Made by a program: the position numbers and the translations under genes. Shown one piece after another: positions 1 through 5,981 of a DNA stretch of 6,996 nt (position 1 is its first letter; the number at the start of each line of letters is the position of its first letter). The stretch is taken from contig DUKF01000008.1 in the NCBI GenBank assembly GCA_013329455.1, positions 2,736-9,731 of the forward strand, given 5' to 3'. Origin of the DNA: Methanotrichaceae archaeon. Its GTDB lineage: Archaea; Halobacteriota; Methanosarcinia; Methanotrichales; Methanotrichaceae. The notes beneath the pieces are model-generated. The model was not told the origin of the DNA. It did not search any database and saw only the letters and a program-made list of their open reading frames with translations.

Positions 1-53
1 ATTTCCTGACTACCCCACCCCGCTGCGTCGGGTTTGAGCACGACACACTCCAA
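1..53 (-). CDS. aroB': 3-dehydroquinate synthase II, N-terminal fragment (cut by window edge)
   Basis: Read on the minus strand from a TTG at 53-51, the frame gives about 17 residues beginning MECVVLKPDAAGWGSQE before the window ends. The order of hydrophobic residues, Lys-Pro-Asp, then Gly-Trp and a Gln-Glu/Lys matches the start of archaeal 3-dehydroquinate synthase II (MJ1249 family), which oxidatively deaminates and cyclises the product of AroA' to 3-dehydroquinate. This assignment from so few residues leans on context: aroB' commonly sits beside aroA', which is complete just upstream on the same strand. A GGAG lies 5 nt before the TTG. In-frame ATG codons at 68-66, 83-81 and 101-99 are alternative starts, but I see no ribosome binding site in front of the first of these. 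The frame stays open upstream through the spacer, so openness alone does not decide the start. Confidence 0.6.
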   Translation of the reverse strand, partial: MECVVLKPDAAGWGSQE

Positions 54-201
54 ATCCGCTCCAATCATATAAAGCTTGTGCATCGAGCTTGTCCGCCCCA
101 TGGGCCGGAAGGCTGGCGCATTTATGGGCGCTCGTTCCTGATCCTTCCTGTTTTCCAGCTTAAAAGAGCACGGAAGGGGCCTATAAAGGGGGGCCTCAGA
201 A

Positions 202-229
202 GAGGCGCCATCAGAGCTGTTGGCGCCTC
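202..229 (-). terminator. Perfect 9-bp inverted repeat between aroA' and aroB' (possible terminator or leader hairpin)
   Basis: GAGGCGCCA at 202-210 and TGGCGCCTC at 221-229 are perfect reverse complements separated by a 10-nt loop. On the aroA' strand it begins 79 nt after the aroA' stop and is followed only by TTCT, so it lacks the T-rich tail of a typical archaeal terminator. It could end or attenuate the aroA' transcript, stabilise its 3' end, or sit in the leader of aroB'. The rest of the 54-307 spacer shows TATA-like strings (for example 180-189 and 66-74) but no convincing gene. Confidence 0.4.
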
Positions 230-307
230 CGGCCGCCACGTGGGAAAAGAGGAGGCAACTTGAATCGAGGCACGGTTGTTCTGCGATCCGGGCTGGGCTG
301 GGCCGCT

Positions 308-1105
308 TCACCTCAGGATCTCCATAGCCTCTTCGACGCTCTTGTCATGGTGGGCGATGGCGGCAATCGCCCTAGTCATCTTCGTCGGGTTCTCGTGCTG
401 GAAGACGTTCCTGCCTATGGCAACACCCCGGCCCCCGGCATCGATCGCTCCTCTGATCATCTCGAGGAATTCCATGTCGGTCTCGGTCTTGGGCCCTCCT
501 GCTATCACCACAGGAACTGGACAGCCCGCCACCACTTCTTTGAAGGTGTCGGAGTCGCCGGTGTAGTTCGTCTTGACGATGTCGGCTCCAAGCTCTGCGC
601 CGGCCCTTGCGGCCAGGGCCACTACTTCGAGGCCGTTGGGATCAGTGATCTTGTCGCCCCTCGGGTACATCATGGCTATGAGGGGCATCCCCCAGAAGTC
701 GCACCTTTCGGCCACGCTTCCGAGCTTTTTGAGCTGATCGGCCTCGGTCTCGGACCCGATGTTTATGTGGACGGAGACGGCATCGGCCCCCATCTTCAGG
801 GCCTCTTCCACACGGCAGACCTGGACCTTGTTGTTGGGGTCGGGGCCAAGAGCGGTGCTGGCGCTCATGTGGACGATAAGGCCTATGTCGCTTCCGTAGC
901 CCCGGTGGCCGTGCTTAACCATTCCCTTCTGCTGGAGGACCGCGTTTGCTCCCCCCTCGGCCACCTTGTCCACCATCTCAGAGAGGTCCACCAACCCCTT
1001 GACTGGACCCACAGATATCCCGTGGTCCATGGGGATGATGACGGTGTTTCCGCTGTTCCGATCGATTATCCTCTCCATTCGCACCCTTTTGCCAATCTCG
1101 CTCAA
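308..1105 (-). CDS. aroA': 2-amino-3,7-dideoxy-D-threo-hept-6-ulosonate synthase (ADH synthase)
   Basis: This 265-residue (beta/alpha)8 aldolase-family protein closely resembles MJ0400 of Methanocaldococcus, which carries out the first step of the archaeal route to 3-dehydroquinate: transaldolase-type condensation of 6-deoxy-5-ketofructose 1-phosphate with L-aspartate semialdehyde. The key residues align with a constant offset of six from MJ0400: Asp27 in IPMDHG, Tyr147 in MMYPRG, and the Schiff-base Lys178 in [10 protein letters not shown]. The C-terminal phosphate-binding region GGPKTETD and [10 protein letters not shown] is intact. The start is a TTG at 1105-1103, chosen because GGAG (minus strand, 1117-1114) lies 8 nt upstream; the next ATG (codon 10) would cut into the family's conserved N-terminus. 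The next gene downstream on this strand is aroB', the following enzyme of the pathway. A class I fructose-bisphosphate aldolase is the main alternative in this superfamily, but the close match to MJ0400 and the neighbour argue against it. Confidence 0.93.
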   Translation of the reverse strand: MSEIGKRVRMERIIDRNSGNTVIIPMDHGISVGPVKGLVDLSEMVDKVAEGGANAVLQQKGMVKHGHRGYGSDIGLIVHMSASTALGPDPNNKVQVCRVEEALKMGADAVSVHINIGSETEADQLKKLGSVAERCDFWGMPLIAMMYPRGDKITDPNGLEVVALAARAGAELGADIVKTNYTGDSDTFKEVVAGCPVPVVIAGGPKTETDMEFLEMIRGAIDAGGRGVAIGRNVFQHENPTKMTRAIAAIAHHDKSVEEAMEILR

Positions 1106-1119
1106 TTCTGAATCTCCTG

Positions 1120-1146
1120 TGTGTTAACATGGCGCATGATAACACA
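1120..1146. promoter_or_regulatory. 27-bp imperfect dyad, candidate operator of aroA'
   Basis: TGTGTTAACATG (1120-1131) and CATGATAACACA (1135-1146) are inverted repeats matching at 11 of 12 positions around a 3-nt centre (GCG). The dyad lies between the aroA' TATA box (1158-1151) and its ribosome binding site (1117-1114), so it spans the predicted aroA' transcription start near 1128. This is where an archaeal dimeric repressor would block RNA polymerase recruitment. It lies upstream of the TATA box of the divergent PC4 gene and could also affect it. The cognate regulator is unknown. Confidence 0.55.
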
Positions 1147-1150
1147 TGTC

Positions 1151-1158
1151 ATATATAA
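1151..1158 (-). promoter_or_regulatory. TATA box for aroA'
   Basis: On the minus strand this reads TTATATAT. Normal archaeal spacing places the transcription start near 1128, about 23 nt before the TTG start, leaving room for the AGGAGA ribosome binding site within the leader. Confidence 0.7.
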
Positions 1159-1172
1159 GGCTGGCGCCGTTC

Positions 1173-1180
1173 TATTTATA
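1173..1180 (+). promoter_or_regulatory. TATA box for the PC4-like gene
   Basis: TATTTATA lies 33 nt before the TTG start. A start site about 26 nt downstream of its centre falls near 1202, on top of the GGAG ribosome binding site (1202-1205), so the leader would be only about 12 nt long. Confidence 0.65.
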
Positions 1181-1213
1181 ATTTGAAGCCCTAGATCGCT
1201 TGGAGCTGATACT

Positions 1214-1438
1214 TTGGAGCAGGAGTTCGGCAGAATCAGAAAGAGCGAGACGACGGAGCTTGTCGTCAGAAGTACCGAGTTTCGAGGCTCTGCAGGGATC
1301 GACATCAGGGAGTACGTCACCTCCGACAAGTACACCGGCTGGTCGAAGAACGGCATCAGGATACCCATGGACCAGTGGCGATCCTTCAAGGAGATCCTGG
1401 AGAAGATAGAAGTCTCCGAGGGAGTGGAAAGCGATTAA
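1214..1438 (+). CDS. PC4-type transcriptional coactivator / single-stranded DNA-binding protein
   Basis: This 74-residue protein has the archaeal and bacterial PC4 (Sub1/YdbC-like) pattern: a charged N-terminus, a beta strand TELVVRSTEFRG, the conserved IDIREY segment, then GWSKNGIRIPMDQW and a C-terminal helix that in PC4 folds mediates dimerisation. Family members bind melted or single-stranded DNA and influence transcription. The start is a TTG with GGAG at 1202-1205, 8 nt upstream; this gives the usual small size of the prokaryotic family. The gene is transcribed away from aroA' from a shared control region and is followed at once by an unknown gene, probably in the same transcript. The direct DNA target or effect on transcription cannot be read from sequence. 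Confidence 0.8.
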   Translation: MEQEFGRIRKSETTELVVRSTEFRGSAGIDIREYVTSDKYTGWSKNGIRIPMDQWRSFKEILEKIEVSEGVESD

Positions 1439-1481
1439 CCGGGACGGCTTCGAGCGGGAGTACAGAGCGTGGCTCGTCTCG

Positions 1482-2240
1482 GTGGCAAAGGACTTGGCCC
1501 ACCAGCTGGCCGAACCCGATTCCGGGGAGCGCGACCCCATCCTCCAGAAGTACCGGGAAATGGAGGACCCCCACAGGGTATTTCGCTCCTTGTCAGACAG
1601 GGATCGCGTCGTGGACCTCGGCGGCGAGGAGGCCGATGGATACATCCTGGTGGAGACGGACGCCATGACATTCTTTCCCTCGATCGATTCAGCGAATCCT
1701 GCGGCTCTCGACTTCGCCGTGGCGATGAACCGGCGCTTTTACTGTCGAGGTTTGTGGTTCTCCATCATATCCCTGAACTCTGAATATTTATGGCAGGTCT
1801 CAGACAGGGTCCTCGCCTATGCTCTCGAGCACGAGTTCGAGATGGGAAGGCTCTATCAGGAGGCTTTCCAGGAGATGAGGAAGCTATCGCCCGGAGAGAA
1901 GCTCGAGATCAGCCAGCTAGCCCACCAGACCTCGGTCAAGAAGACCAGAATCTCCCTGGAAGATCTGATCGACGAGGAGAGGCTGATGCTATCTCTATCC
2001 GAATCCCAGCCAGTCATCCCCAAACCCTACGCTGAGACAGCTCTTCTCACCTATCTCGATGACAACTTCCAGGATCTCGAGAAGTTCGGCGCCAAGAGCG
2101 AAGACGCGAAGGAGGACGCCTTCGGGGCCGAGCTGTACGACGAGTTCGAGGGGTGGTCGGAGTTTTCCATCCAGTCGTACCGCCTTTTTGTGAGGGAGGC
2201 CGCTCTAGGAGTGAGCGAGGCCTATCGGGGATACGTCTGA
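1482..2240 (+). CDS. Conserved-looking protein of unknown function, start uncertain
   Basis: I do not recognise this 252-residue protein. It has no signal peptide or convincing membrane helix; a hydrophobic strand-like stretch FYCRGLWFSIISL sits at residues 86-98, a helix-like segment with ALEHEFEMGRLYQEAF at about 114-129, and an acidic C-terminal third. His117-Glu118 lack the second histidine of an HExxH metalloprotease, so I make no enzyme claim. Codon use and amino-acid composition look like genuine coding sequence. The GTG at 1482 is the first usual start in this frame, but it has no clear ribosome binding site, and the frame is open back to 1410 with coding-like content (FEREYRAWL just before the GTG). 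An ATT at 1434 has GGGAG 9 nt before it and overlaps the stop of the PC4 gene by one base. The gene is probably cotranscribed with PC4. Confidence 0.7.
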   Translation: MAKDLAHQLAEPDSGERDPILQKYREMEDPHRVFRSLSDRDRVVDLGGEEADGYILVETDAMTFFPSIDSANPAALDFAVAMNRRFYCRGLWFSIISLNSEYLWQVSDRVLAYALEHEFEMGRLYQEAFQEMRKLSPGEKLEISQLAHQTSVKKTRISLEDLIDEERLMLSLSESQPVIPKPYAETALLTYLDDNFQDLEKFGAKSEDAKEDAFGAELYDEFEGWSEFSIQSYRLFVREAALGVSEAYRGYV

Positions 2241-2277
2241 CCAATCACGTGGATCTCATCCTGGTGCATCATCGCCC

Positions 2278-2283
2278 TTTTTT
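2278..2283 (+). terminator. T6 tract, probable archaeal terminator
   Basis: A run of six T residues lies 38 nt after the stop of the unknown gene and before the aIF2-gamma promoter. Archaeal RNA polymerase can terminate at oligo-T without a hairpin. No hairpin immediately precedes it. Confidence 0.45.
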
Positions 2284-2364
2284 GCGTTGAGCAGCCAGAG
2301 CCGCCGCTCAGAAAGACTGTCCGAAACCGAGCCCGAAAAGGGGCTGTGCGTTGAGTCCTGAGCA

Positions 2365-2372
2365 TTTATATA
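2365..2372 (+). promoter_or_regulatory. TATA box for the aIF2-gamma cluster
   Basis: TTTATATA in an AT-rich patch of an otherwise GC-rich spacer. The predicted transcription start is near 2394-2397, giving a leader of about 26 nt that contains GGAG at 2411-2414. It probably drives the translation-factor gene and perhaps the genes to 5857. Confidence 0.7.
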
Positions 2373-2421
2373 GTAGTCTATCCCAGTAAGTTGCCATCAA
2401 GATCATCAGAGGAGACCCGAT

Positions 2422-3672
2422 TTGCCCAGTGAATCCAATTTGTCTAAAAAACCGGCCGTGAACATAGGCATGGTGGGCCATGTCGACCACGGCAAAACGA
2501 CCCTGGTAAGAGCCCTTTCAGGTGTGTGGACCGACCAGCACAGCGAGGAGATAAAGAGGGGCATCTCCATCAGGCTTGGTTATGCCGACGCAACTTTTAG
2601 AAAATGTCCAAATTGCCCCGAACCGGAAGCTTACACCGTGGAGGAAAACTGCCCAGGTTGTGAATCGCCCAGTGAGGTCCTCAGGACCGTATCCTTCGTC
2701 GACTCTCCTGGCCACGAGACCCTGATGGCGACGATGCTCTCGGGCGCTGCCATCATGGACGGCGCGGTTTTGATAATCGCTGCCAGCGAGCCCTGCCCTC
2801 AGCCCCAGACCAAGGAACACCTCATGGCCTTGGACATAACCGGCGTCGACAATATCGTGATAGTCCAGAACAAGATCGATCTCGTCTCCAGGGACAGGTT
2901 GATCGAGCACTACAACGAGATTAAGGAGTTCGTCAAGGGAACCGTCGCTGAAAACGCTCCGATCGTCCCGATATCGGCCCAACAGAACGTGAACATCGAT
3001 TTGGTGATCCAGGCGATCGAGGAAACGATCCCAACGCCGGAAAGGGACATGGAAAAGCCGCCCCTCCTCCAGATAGCCAGGTCATTCGACGTCAACCGCC
3101 CCGGGACCTTGCCCGAAAAGATCGTCGGCGGAGTTATTGGAGGCACCCTCACCCAAGGAGTGCTAAACCCCAGCGATCCCCTCGAGATCAAGCCAGGCAG
3201 GTCTGTGGAGTCAGAAGGGAGAAAGCAGTGGGTCCCCATCAACACCAAGGTGACGGCACTGATGGCTGGCGGTGGCACCCAGGAGGAGGCCACCCCTGGC
3301 GGCCTGATCGGAGTTGGAACCCAGCTTGATCCGACCCTCACAAAAAGCGACATTTTGGTTGGCCAGGTCGCGGGAGAGCCGGGAACCCTTCCTCCTGTCT
3401 GGAACTCTTTCACCATGAAGATGAAGCTCCTGGAAAGGGTAGTGGGCGCAACGGACGAGGCCGATGTCGAGCCGATCCATACCAGCGAGCCATTGATGCT
3501 GAACGTCGGCACCGCCACCACCGTGGGGGTCGTCTCCAGCGCGAGGGAGGGTGGCATGGTGGAGGTCCAGTTGAAAAGGCCGGTCTGCGCTGCCGTGGGC
3601 GACCGGGTTGCCGTGAGCAGGCGGATCGGTGCCAGGTGGCGTCTGATCGGCGTTGGCACGATCAAAAAATAG
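2422..3672 (+). CDS. eif2g: Translation initiation factor aIF2, gamma subunit
   Basis: This 416-residue GTPase forms the core of the aIF2 heterotrimer, which brings initiator methionyl-tRNA to the small ribosomal subunit. The G domain is complete: GHVDHGKTT (residues 19-27), an [11 protein letters not shown] switch region (43-53), DSPGH (94-98), NKID (150-153) and SAQ (185-187). Between switch and G3 lies the zinc knuckle typical of the family, Cys62, Cys65, Cys77 and Cys80. Two beta-barrel domains follow from about residue 205. Length is normal for archaeal aIF2-gamma. The start is a TTG with GGAG ending 7 nt upstream; a second in-frame TTG at 2440 would also preserve the G domain but has a weaker site. 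It heads the information-processing cluster. Confidence 0.97.
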   Translation: MPSESNLSKKPAVNIGMVGHVDHGKTTLVRALSGVWTDQHSEEIKRGISIRLGYADATFRKCPNCPEPEAYTVEENCPGCESPSEVLRTVSFVDSPGHETLMATMLSGAAIMDGAVLIIAASEPCPQPQTKEHLMALDITGVDNIVIVQNKIDLVSRDRLIEHYNEIKEFVKGTVAENAPIVPISAQQNVNIDLVIQAIEETIPTPERDMEKPPLLQIARSFDVNRPGTLPEKIVGGVIGGTLTQGVLNPSDPLEIKPGRSVESEGRKQWVPINTKVTALMAGGGTQEEATPGGLIGVGTQLDPTLTKSDILVGQVAGEPGTLPPVWNSFTMKMKLLERVVGATDEADVEPIHTSEPLMLNVGTATTVGVVSSAREGGMVEVQLKRPVCAAVGDRVAVSRRIGARWRLIGVGTIKK

Positions 3673-3724
3673 ATGAGCCTCTTAGCGTCTCTGGAGCTGT
3701 TTCTATTAGAGGTGTTGTAACCGC

Positions 3725-4114
3725 GTGAAGGTGCTCCTCGACACCAACGCCCTCATGGTCCCCGGACAGTTCGGGCTGGACATATTCGAAGAGTTGGAAC
3801 GTCTCGGCTATCGCAGGTTCCTGGTGCCGCGTCCCGTCCTCCTGGAGCTTGAGTCTCTCGCCAGGCGCGCTGACTCCCGGCGGGATCGGATCGCTGCCAG
3901 GATCGGCCTGAAACTTACCGGCGGGTGTGAACTTGTCGAGGCCTTCGGCGAGGCGGACGGAGTGCTCGTTGTCCTCGCCCTGGAAGCGGACGCCGCGGTC
4001 TTCACCAACGATAAGGAACTGAAGAAAAAGTTATCTACTAGAGGTGTTACCGTTATACACCTGCGCCAGAGACGATACCTGGATATCGCAAGCGGAAGGA
4101 GTTCTGATGTATAA
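3725..4114 (+). CDS. PIN-domain ribonuclease, Fcf1/Utp24-like
   Basis: This 129-residue single-domain PIN protein carries the four acidic metal-binding positions expected of an active nuclease: Asp6 in LLDTNAL, Glu41 in PVLLELESL, Asp78 in EADGVL and Asp96 in TNDKEL. It resembles the archaeal COG1412 group related to eukaryotic Fcf1/Utp24, which cuts pre-rRNA; a role in rRNA maturation is inferred. No antitoxin gene is adjacent, and its place between aIF2-gamma and rpo7, a common euryarchaeal arrangement, argues for housekeeping rather than a VapC toxin. The start is GTG, with GAGGTG at 3709-3714. Its end overlaps the next start by 8 nt, so translation is probably coupled. Confidence 0.85.
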   Translation: MKVLLDTNALMVPGQFGLDIFEELERLGYRRFLVPRPVLLELESLARRADSRRDRIAARIGLKLTGGCELVEAFGEADGVLVVLALEADAAVFTNDKELKKKLSTRGVTVIHLRQRRYLDIASGRSSDV

Positions 4115-4673
4115 GAAGATGAAGCTGGAGGGGATAGTCAGGATACCTCCTGGCCAGATGGGGGATCCCCTCGAAGACGCTGTGGAGATGGCGCTGCGCA
4201 ACAAGTACGAGGCCAGGGTGGACAAGGCCCTAGGCACTGTCGTCGCGGTGCTGGGCGCGGACGATATCGGCGAAGGAAGGATCCTGGCGGGAGACGGGGC
4301 GATCTATTACGAAGCGACCTTTGATGCGATCGTCTTCAAGCCGGAGATGCAGGAGATCATCGAGGGCGAGGTGGTGGAGATCGTGAAGTTCGGGGCCTTC
4401 ATAGGGATCGGACCTTTTGACGGGCTACTTCACGTAAGCCAGATCACCAACGAGTATATATCGTACGATGAGAAGAACGCGCGGCTCGCGAGCAAAGAGT
4501 CGAACAAGTCTCTTGGCGAGGGCGACAGGGTGCGCGCCAGGATCATAGCCATCAGCCTCAACGAGAAAGAGCCAAGAGAGAGCAAGATCGGCCTCACCAT
4601 GAGACAGACTGGCCTGGGAAAGCTCGAGTGGCTGGAGGCCGCTCAGCGAAGGGAAGAGGCAGAGGTTGAATAG
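4107..4673 (+). CDS. rpo7: RNA polymerase subunit Rpo7 (RpoE')
   Basis: This 188-residue protein is the archaeal homologue of eukaryotic Rpb7. With Rpo4 it forms the stalk of RNA polymerase, which helps open promoters and binds emerging RNA. The N-terminal tip domain covers about residues 1-80 (MYKKMKLEGIVRIPP, then DAVEMALRNKYEARV), and an S1 RNA-binding domain follows from about 82 (GEVVEIVKFGAFIGIGPFDGLLHVSQ). I place the start at ATG 4107, not at an in-frame GTG at 4044 inside the PIN gene: the protein then begins as the family does, matches the usual length of about 187, and has AAGGAG 5 nt upstream. The start overlaps the PIN stop. Confidence 0.96.
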   Translation: MYKKMKLEGIVRIPPGQMGDPLEDAVEMALRNKYEARVDKALGTVVAVLGADDIGEGRILAGDGAIYYEATFDAIVFKPEMQEIIEGEVVEIVKFGAFIGIGPFDGLLHVSQITNEYISYDEKNARLASKESNKSLGEGDRVRARIIAISLNEKEPRESKIGLTMRQTGLGKLEWLEAAQRREEAEVE

Positions 4674-4675
4674 AA

Positions 4676-4861
4676 ATGACCGAACAGGCTTGCAGGGAGT
4701 GTCACAGGATAGTCGAGGGTCTGGTCTGTCCTACCTGCGGTTCGTCGTCCCTGAGCAAGGACTGGAGCGGGTACGTCGTGATAATCGACCCAAAAGAGTC
4801 TGAGGTTGCAAAGAAGCTGGGGATAACCCTTCCAGGAAGGTACGCCCTGAAGGTGCGATAG
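4676..4861 (+). CDS. spt4: Transcription elongation factor Spt4 (RpoE'')
   Basis: This 61-residue zinc protein pairs with Spt5 to form the processivity clamp on archaeal RNA polymerase. The four zinc ligands are Cys6, Cys9, Cys18 and Cys21, followed by the family segment SSLSKDWSGYVVIIDPKESEVAKKLGI. The length is normal. It starts 2 nt after the rpo7 stop and lies 2 nt before the kinase gene, so it is translated within the same polycistronic message. The older name RNA polymerase subunit E'' refers to the same protein. Confidence 0.96.
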   Translation: MTEQACRECHRIVEGLVCPTCGSSSLSKDWSGYVVIIDPKESEVAKKLGITLPGRYALKVR

Positions 4862-4863
4862 AT

Positions 4864-5400
4864 TTGAAAATCTTGCGTCTTCCCGAGGAGCTCCGTTCCG
4901 AGCTTAAGCCCCCCCTAGGCAGGCTCTACAGGGGACGGGGCCAAGAGTGCATGGTTCCCATGCAAGATCTGCTTGCTCCCGCGCCGAAGGTGATCGCGGT
5001 GGGCGACGTCACCACCTTCTGCCTGTTGTCCTCTTCCGGCAGAAAGCCCGACATCTGCATCGTGGACAACAAGACCAAAAGGATGCCCGTGCCTGACCAC
5101 GTTCAGCAGGGTATAGGCGAGCTCGACGAGTACGAGAGGATCGAGGTGTATAACCCCGCGGCAACCCTCACCCAAGAGCTCGTCGATGTGATAAGGGACC
5201 TTCTTGCCGACGATAGAAGGGTTAAGATCGTTGTTGATGGCGAGGAGGATCTCGCCACTTTGCCCGCCATCCTCTACGCGCCTTTGGGCTCGACGGTAGT
5301 CTACGGCCAGCCCAACGAGGGTAGCGTCGCTGTGGTGGTGACCCCCGAGAGGAAGGAATACGCCAAGAGCATAATGGACAAGATGATTGTGGAGGATTGA
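4864..5400 (+). CDS. GTP-dependent dephospho-CoA kinase (DUF359 family)
   Basis: This 178-residue protein matches the archaeal DUF359 family, whose Thermococcus member TK1697 was shown to phosphorylate dephospho-CoA with GTP, the last step of coenzyme A synthesis in archaea that lack a CoaE-type enzyme. Visible family motifs are VGDVTT (46-51), PDICIVDNKTKR (62-73), VDGEEDLATLP (124-134) and APLGSTVVYGQPNEG (139-153). Length agrees with TK1697. The start is TTG at 4864, 2 nt after the spt4 stop, with AAGGTG about 8 nt upstream. The pairing of a CoA kinase with transcription and ribosome genes is a known euryarchaeal gene order without an obvious biochemical reason. Confidence 0.92.
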   Translation: MKILRLPEELRSELKPPLGRLYRGRGQECMVPMQDLLAPAPKVIAVGDVTTFCLLSSSGRKPDICIVDNKTKRMPVPDHVQQGIGELDEYERIEVYNPAATLTQELVDVIRDLLADDRRVKIVVDGEEDLATLPAILYAPLGSTVVYGQPNEGSVAVVVTPERKEYAKSIMDKMIVED

Positions 5401-5401
5401 G

Positions 5402-5707
5402 ATGGAAATTAAGGTCATCGAAGAGAAAGAGAACCCGATTTTGAATCGGAGAGAGGTCAAGTTCGTCGTCGAGCACGATGGACCCACGCCCACCAGAAAG
5501 AGCGTCATCGATAAGATCGCAGCCACCATGAACTCAAAAGTGGGCCTTGTGATGGTGGACAGCCTCAAGTCCGAGTTCGGAAAGCGAGAGACTGTGGGAT
5601 ACGCCAAAATCTATGAGACCGAGGAGAGGGCAAAAGAGGTCGAGCGGTCCTACGTCATAGCAAGGAACGTGCCAGCATCGGCAGCAGAGACTGAGGAGTC
5701 GAGTTAG
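5402..5707 (+). CDS. rps24e: Small ribosomal subunit protein S24e
   Basis: This 101-residue protein has the S24e signature: an N-terminal strand MEIKVIEEKENPILNRREVKF, then GPTPTRKSVIDKIAATM and a central segment ending in GYAKIYET. It is a structural protein of archaeal and eukaryotic small ribosomal subunits. The start is ATG 5402, one base after the kinase stop, with GGAGG at 5391-5395 inside the kinase gene; an upstream in-frame start at 5387 would add residues the family lacks. A short acidic, Ser/Ala-rich tail ends the protein. S27ae follows with no gap. Confidence 0.95.
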   Translation: MEIKVIEEKENPILNRREVKFVVEHDGPTPTRKSVIDKIAATMNSKVGLVMVDSLKSEFGKRETVGYAKIYETEERAKEVERSYVIARNVPASAAETEESS

Positions 5708-5857
5708 ATGGCGGTTAACGAGTTTTATGAGGTAAGCGGTGAGGCGATAAAGAGGAACAAACAGATCTGTCCCCGATGCGGAAACGGGGTATTCCTCGGA
5801 GAGCACCAGGACCGGCTCGCCTGCGGAAAGTGCGGATACACTGAATTCAAGAAGTGA
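5708..5857 (+). CDS. rps27ae: Small ribosomal subunit protein S27ae
   Basis: This 49-residue zinc-ribbon ribosomal protein is easily missed because of its size. It reads [17 protein letters not shown] at the N-terminus, followed by the zinc ligands Cys21, Cys24, Cys39 and Cys42 in CPRCGNGVF and [12 protein letters not shown]. The ATG directly follows the S24e stop codon with no spacer, so translation is probably coupled. In eukaryotes the homologue is made as a ubiquitin fusion; here, as in other archaea, it stands alone. It is the last gene of the cluster. The neighbouring Kae1/Bud32 gene found after S27ae in some archaea is absent at this site. Confidence 0.95.
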   Translation: MAVNEFYEVSGEAIKRNKQICPRCGNGVFLGEHQDRLACGKCGYTEFKK

Positions 5858-5870
5858 GCTTTTCTCCGTG

Positions 5871-5891
5871 CCCCTTCCTTTCGGGAAGGGG
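5871..5891 (+). terminator. Hairpin terminator after S27ae
   Basis: CCCCTTCC (5871-5878) and GGAAGGGG (5884-5891) form a perfect 8-bp stem with a 5-nt loop (TTTCG), beginning 13 nt after the S27ae stop. Short T4 runs lie at 5859-5862 and further downstream rather than directly after the stem, so it may end the transcript or protect its 3' end. Confidence 0.6.
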
Positions 5892-5941
5892 ACATGCCGC
5901 ACCCTTTTGGGCAGTCTGCGTCCGGCTTTTCTTCCGTCGAC

Positions 5942-5949
5942 TATTTAAA
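5942..5949 (+). promoter_or_regulatory. TATA box for the slipin-NfeD operon
   Basis: TATTTAAA lies 32 nt before the GTG start. Normal spacing puts the transcription start near 5968-5973, at or just before the GGAGG ribosome binding site (5969-5973), so the leader would be about 10-14 nt. Confidence 0.7.
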
Positions 5950-5981
5950 CGCGCGAGGATCAATTACTGGAGGGTGTTTAT

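Noticed and set aside
78..263. Plus-strand open frame of 61 codons in the aroA'-aroB' spacer
   Set aside because: Arg/Gly-rich composition, no ribosome binding site at its start, and it runs through the inverted repeat at 202-229.
260..1111. Long plus-strand open frame of 283 codons
   Set aside because: It is antisense to aroA', whose catalytic residues are all intact; its His/Gly-rich composition is what the reverse of a GC-rich gene gives.
1482..2240. Zinc metalloprotease reading of His117-Glu118
   Set aside because: The second histidine of HExxH is missing and no other metal-ligand pattern is visible.
2283..2355. Direct repeat TGCGTTGAG at 2283-2291 and 2347-2355, and a 5-bp stem AGCCC/GGGCT at 2330-2345
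   Set aside because: Too short, and neither is positioned relative to the TATA box in a way that suggests a regulator site.
3703..4048. Near-repeat CTATTAGAGGTGTT (3703-3716) and CTACTAGAGGTGTT (4035-4048)
   Set aside because: The first serves as the PIN ribosome binding site region, the second is coding within PIN; a 13/14 match over this length is probably chance.
4044..4106. Upstream GTG start extending Rpo7 by 21 residues
   Set aside because: It would lie within the PIN gene, the extension is not found in the family, and ATG 4107 has AAGGAG at ideal distance.
3725..4114. VapC-type toxin of a toxin-antitoxin pair
   Set aside because: No antitoxin gene is adjacent and the gene sits in a conserved housekeeping cluster.
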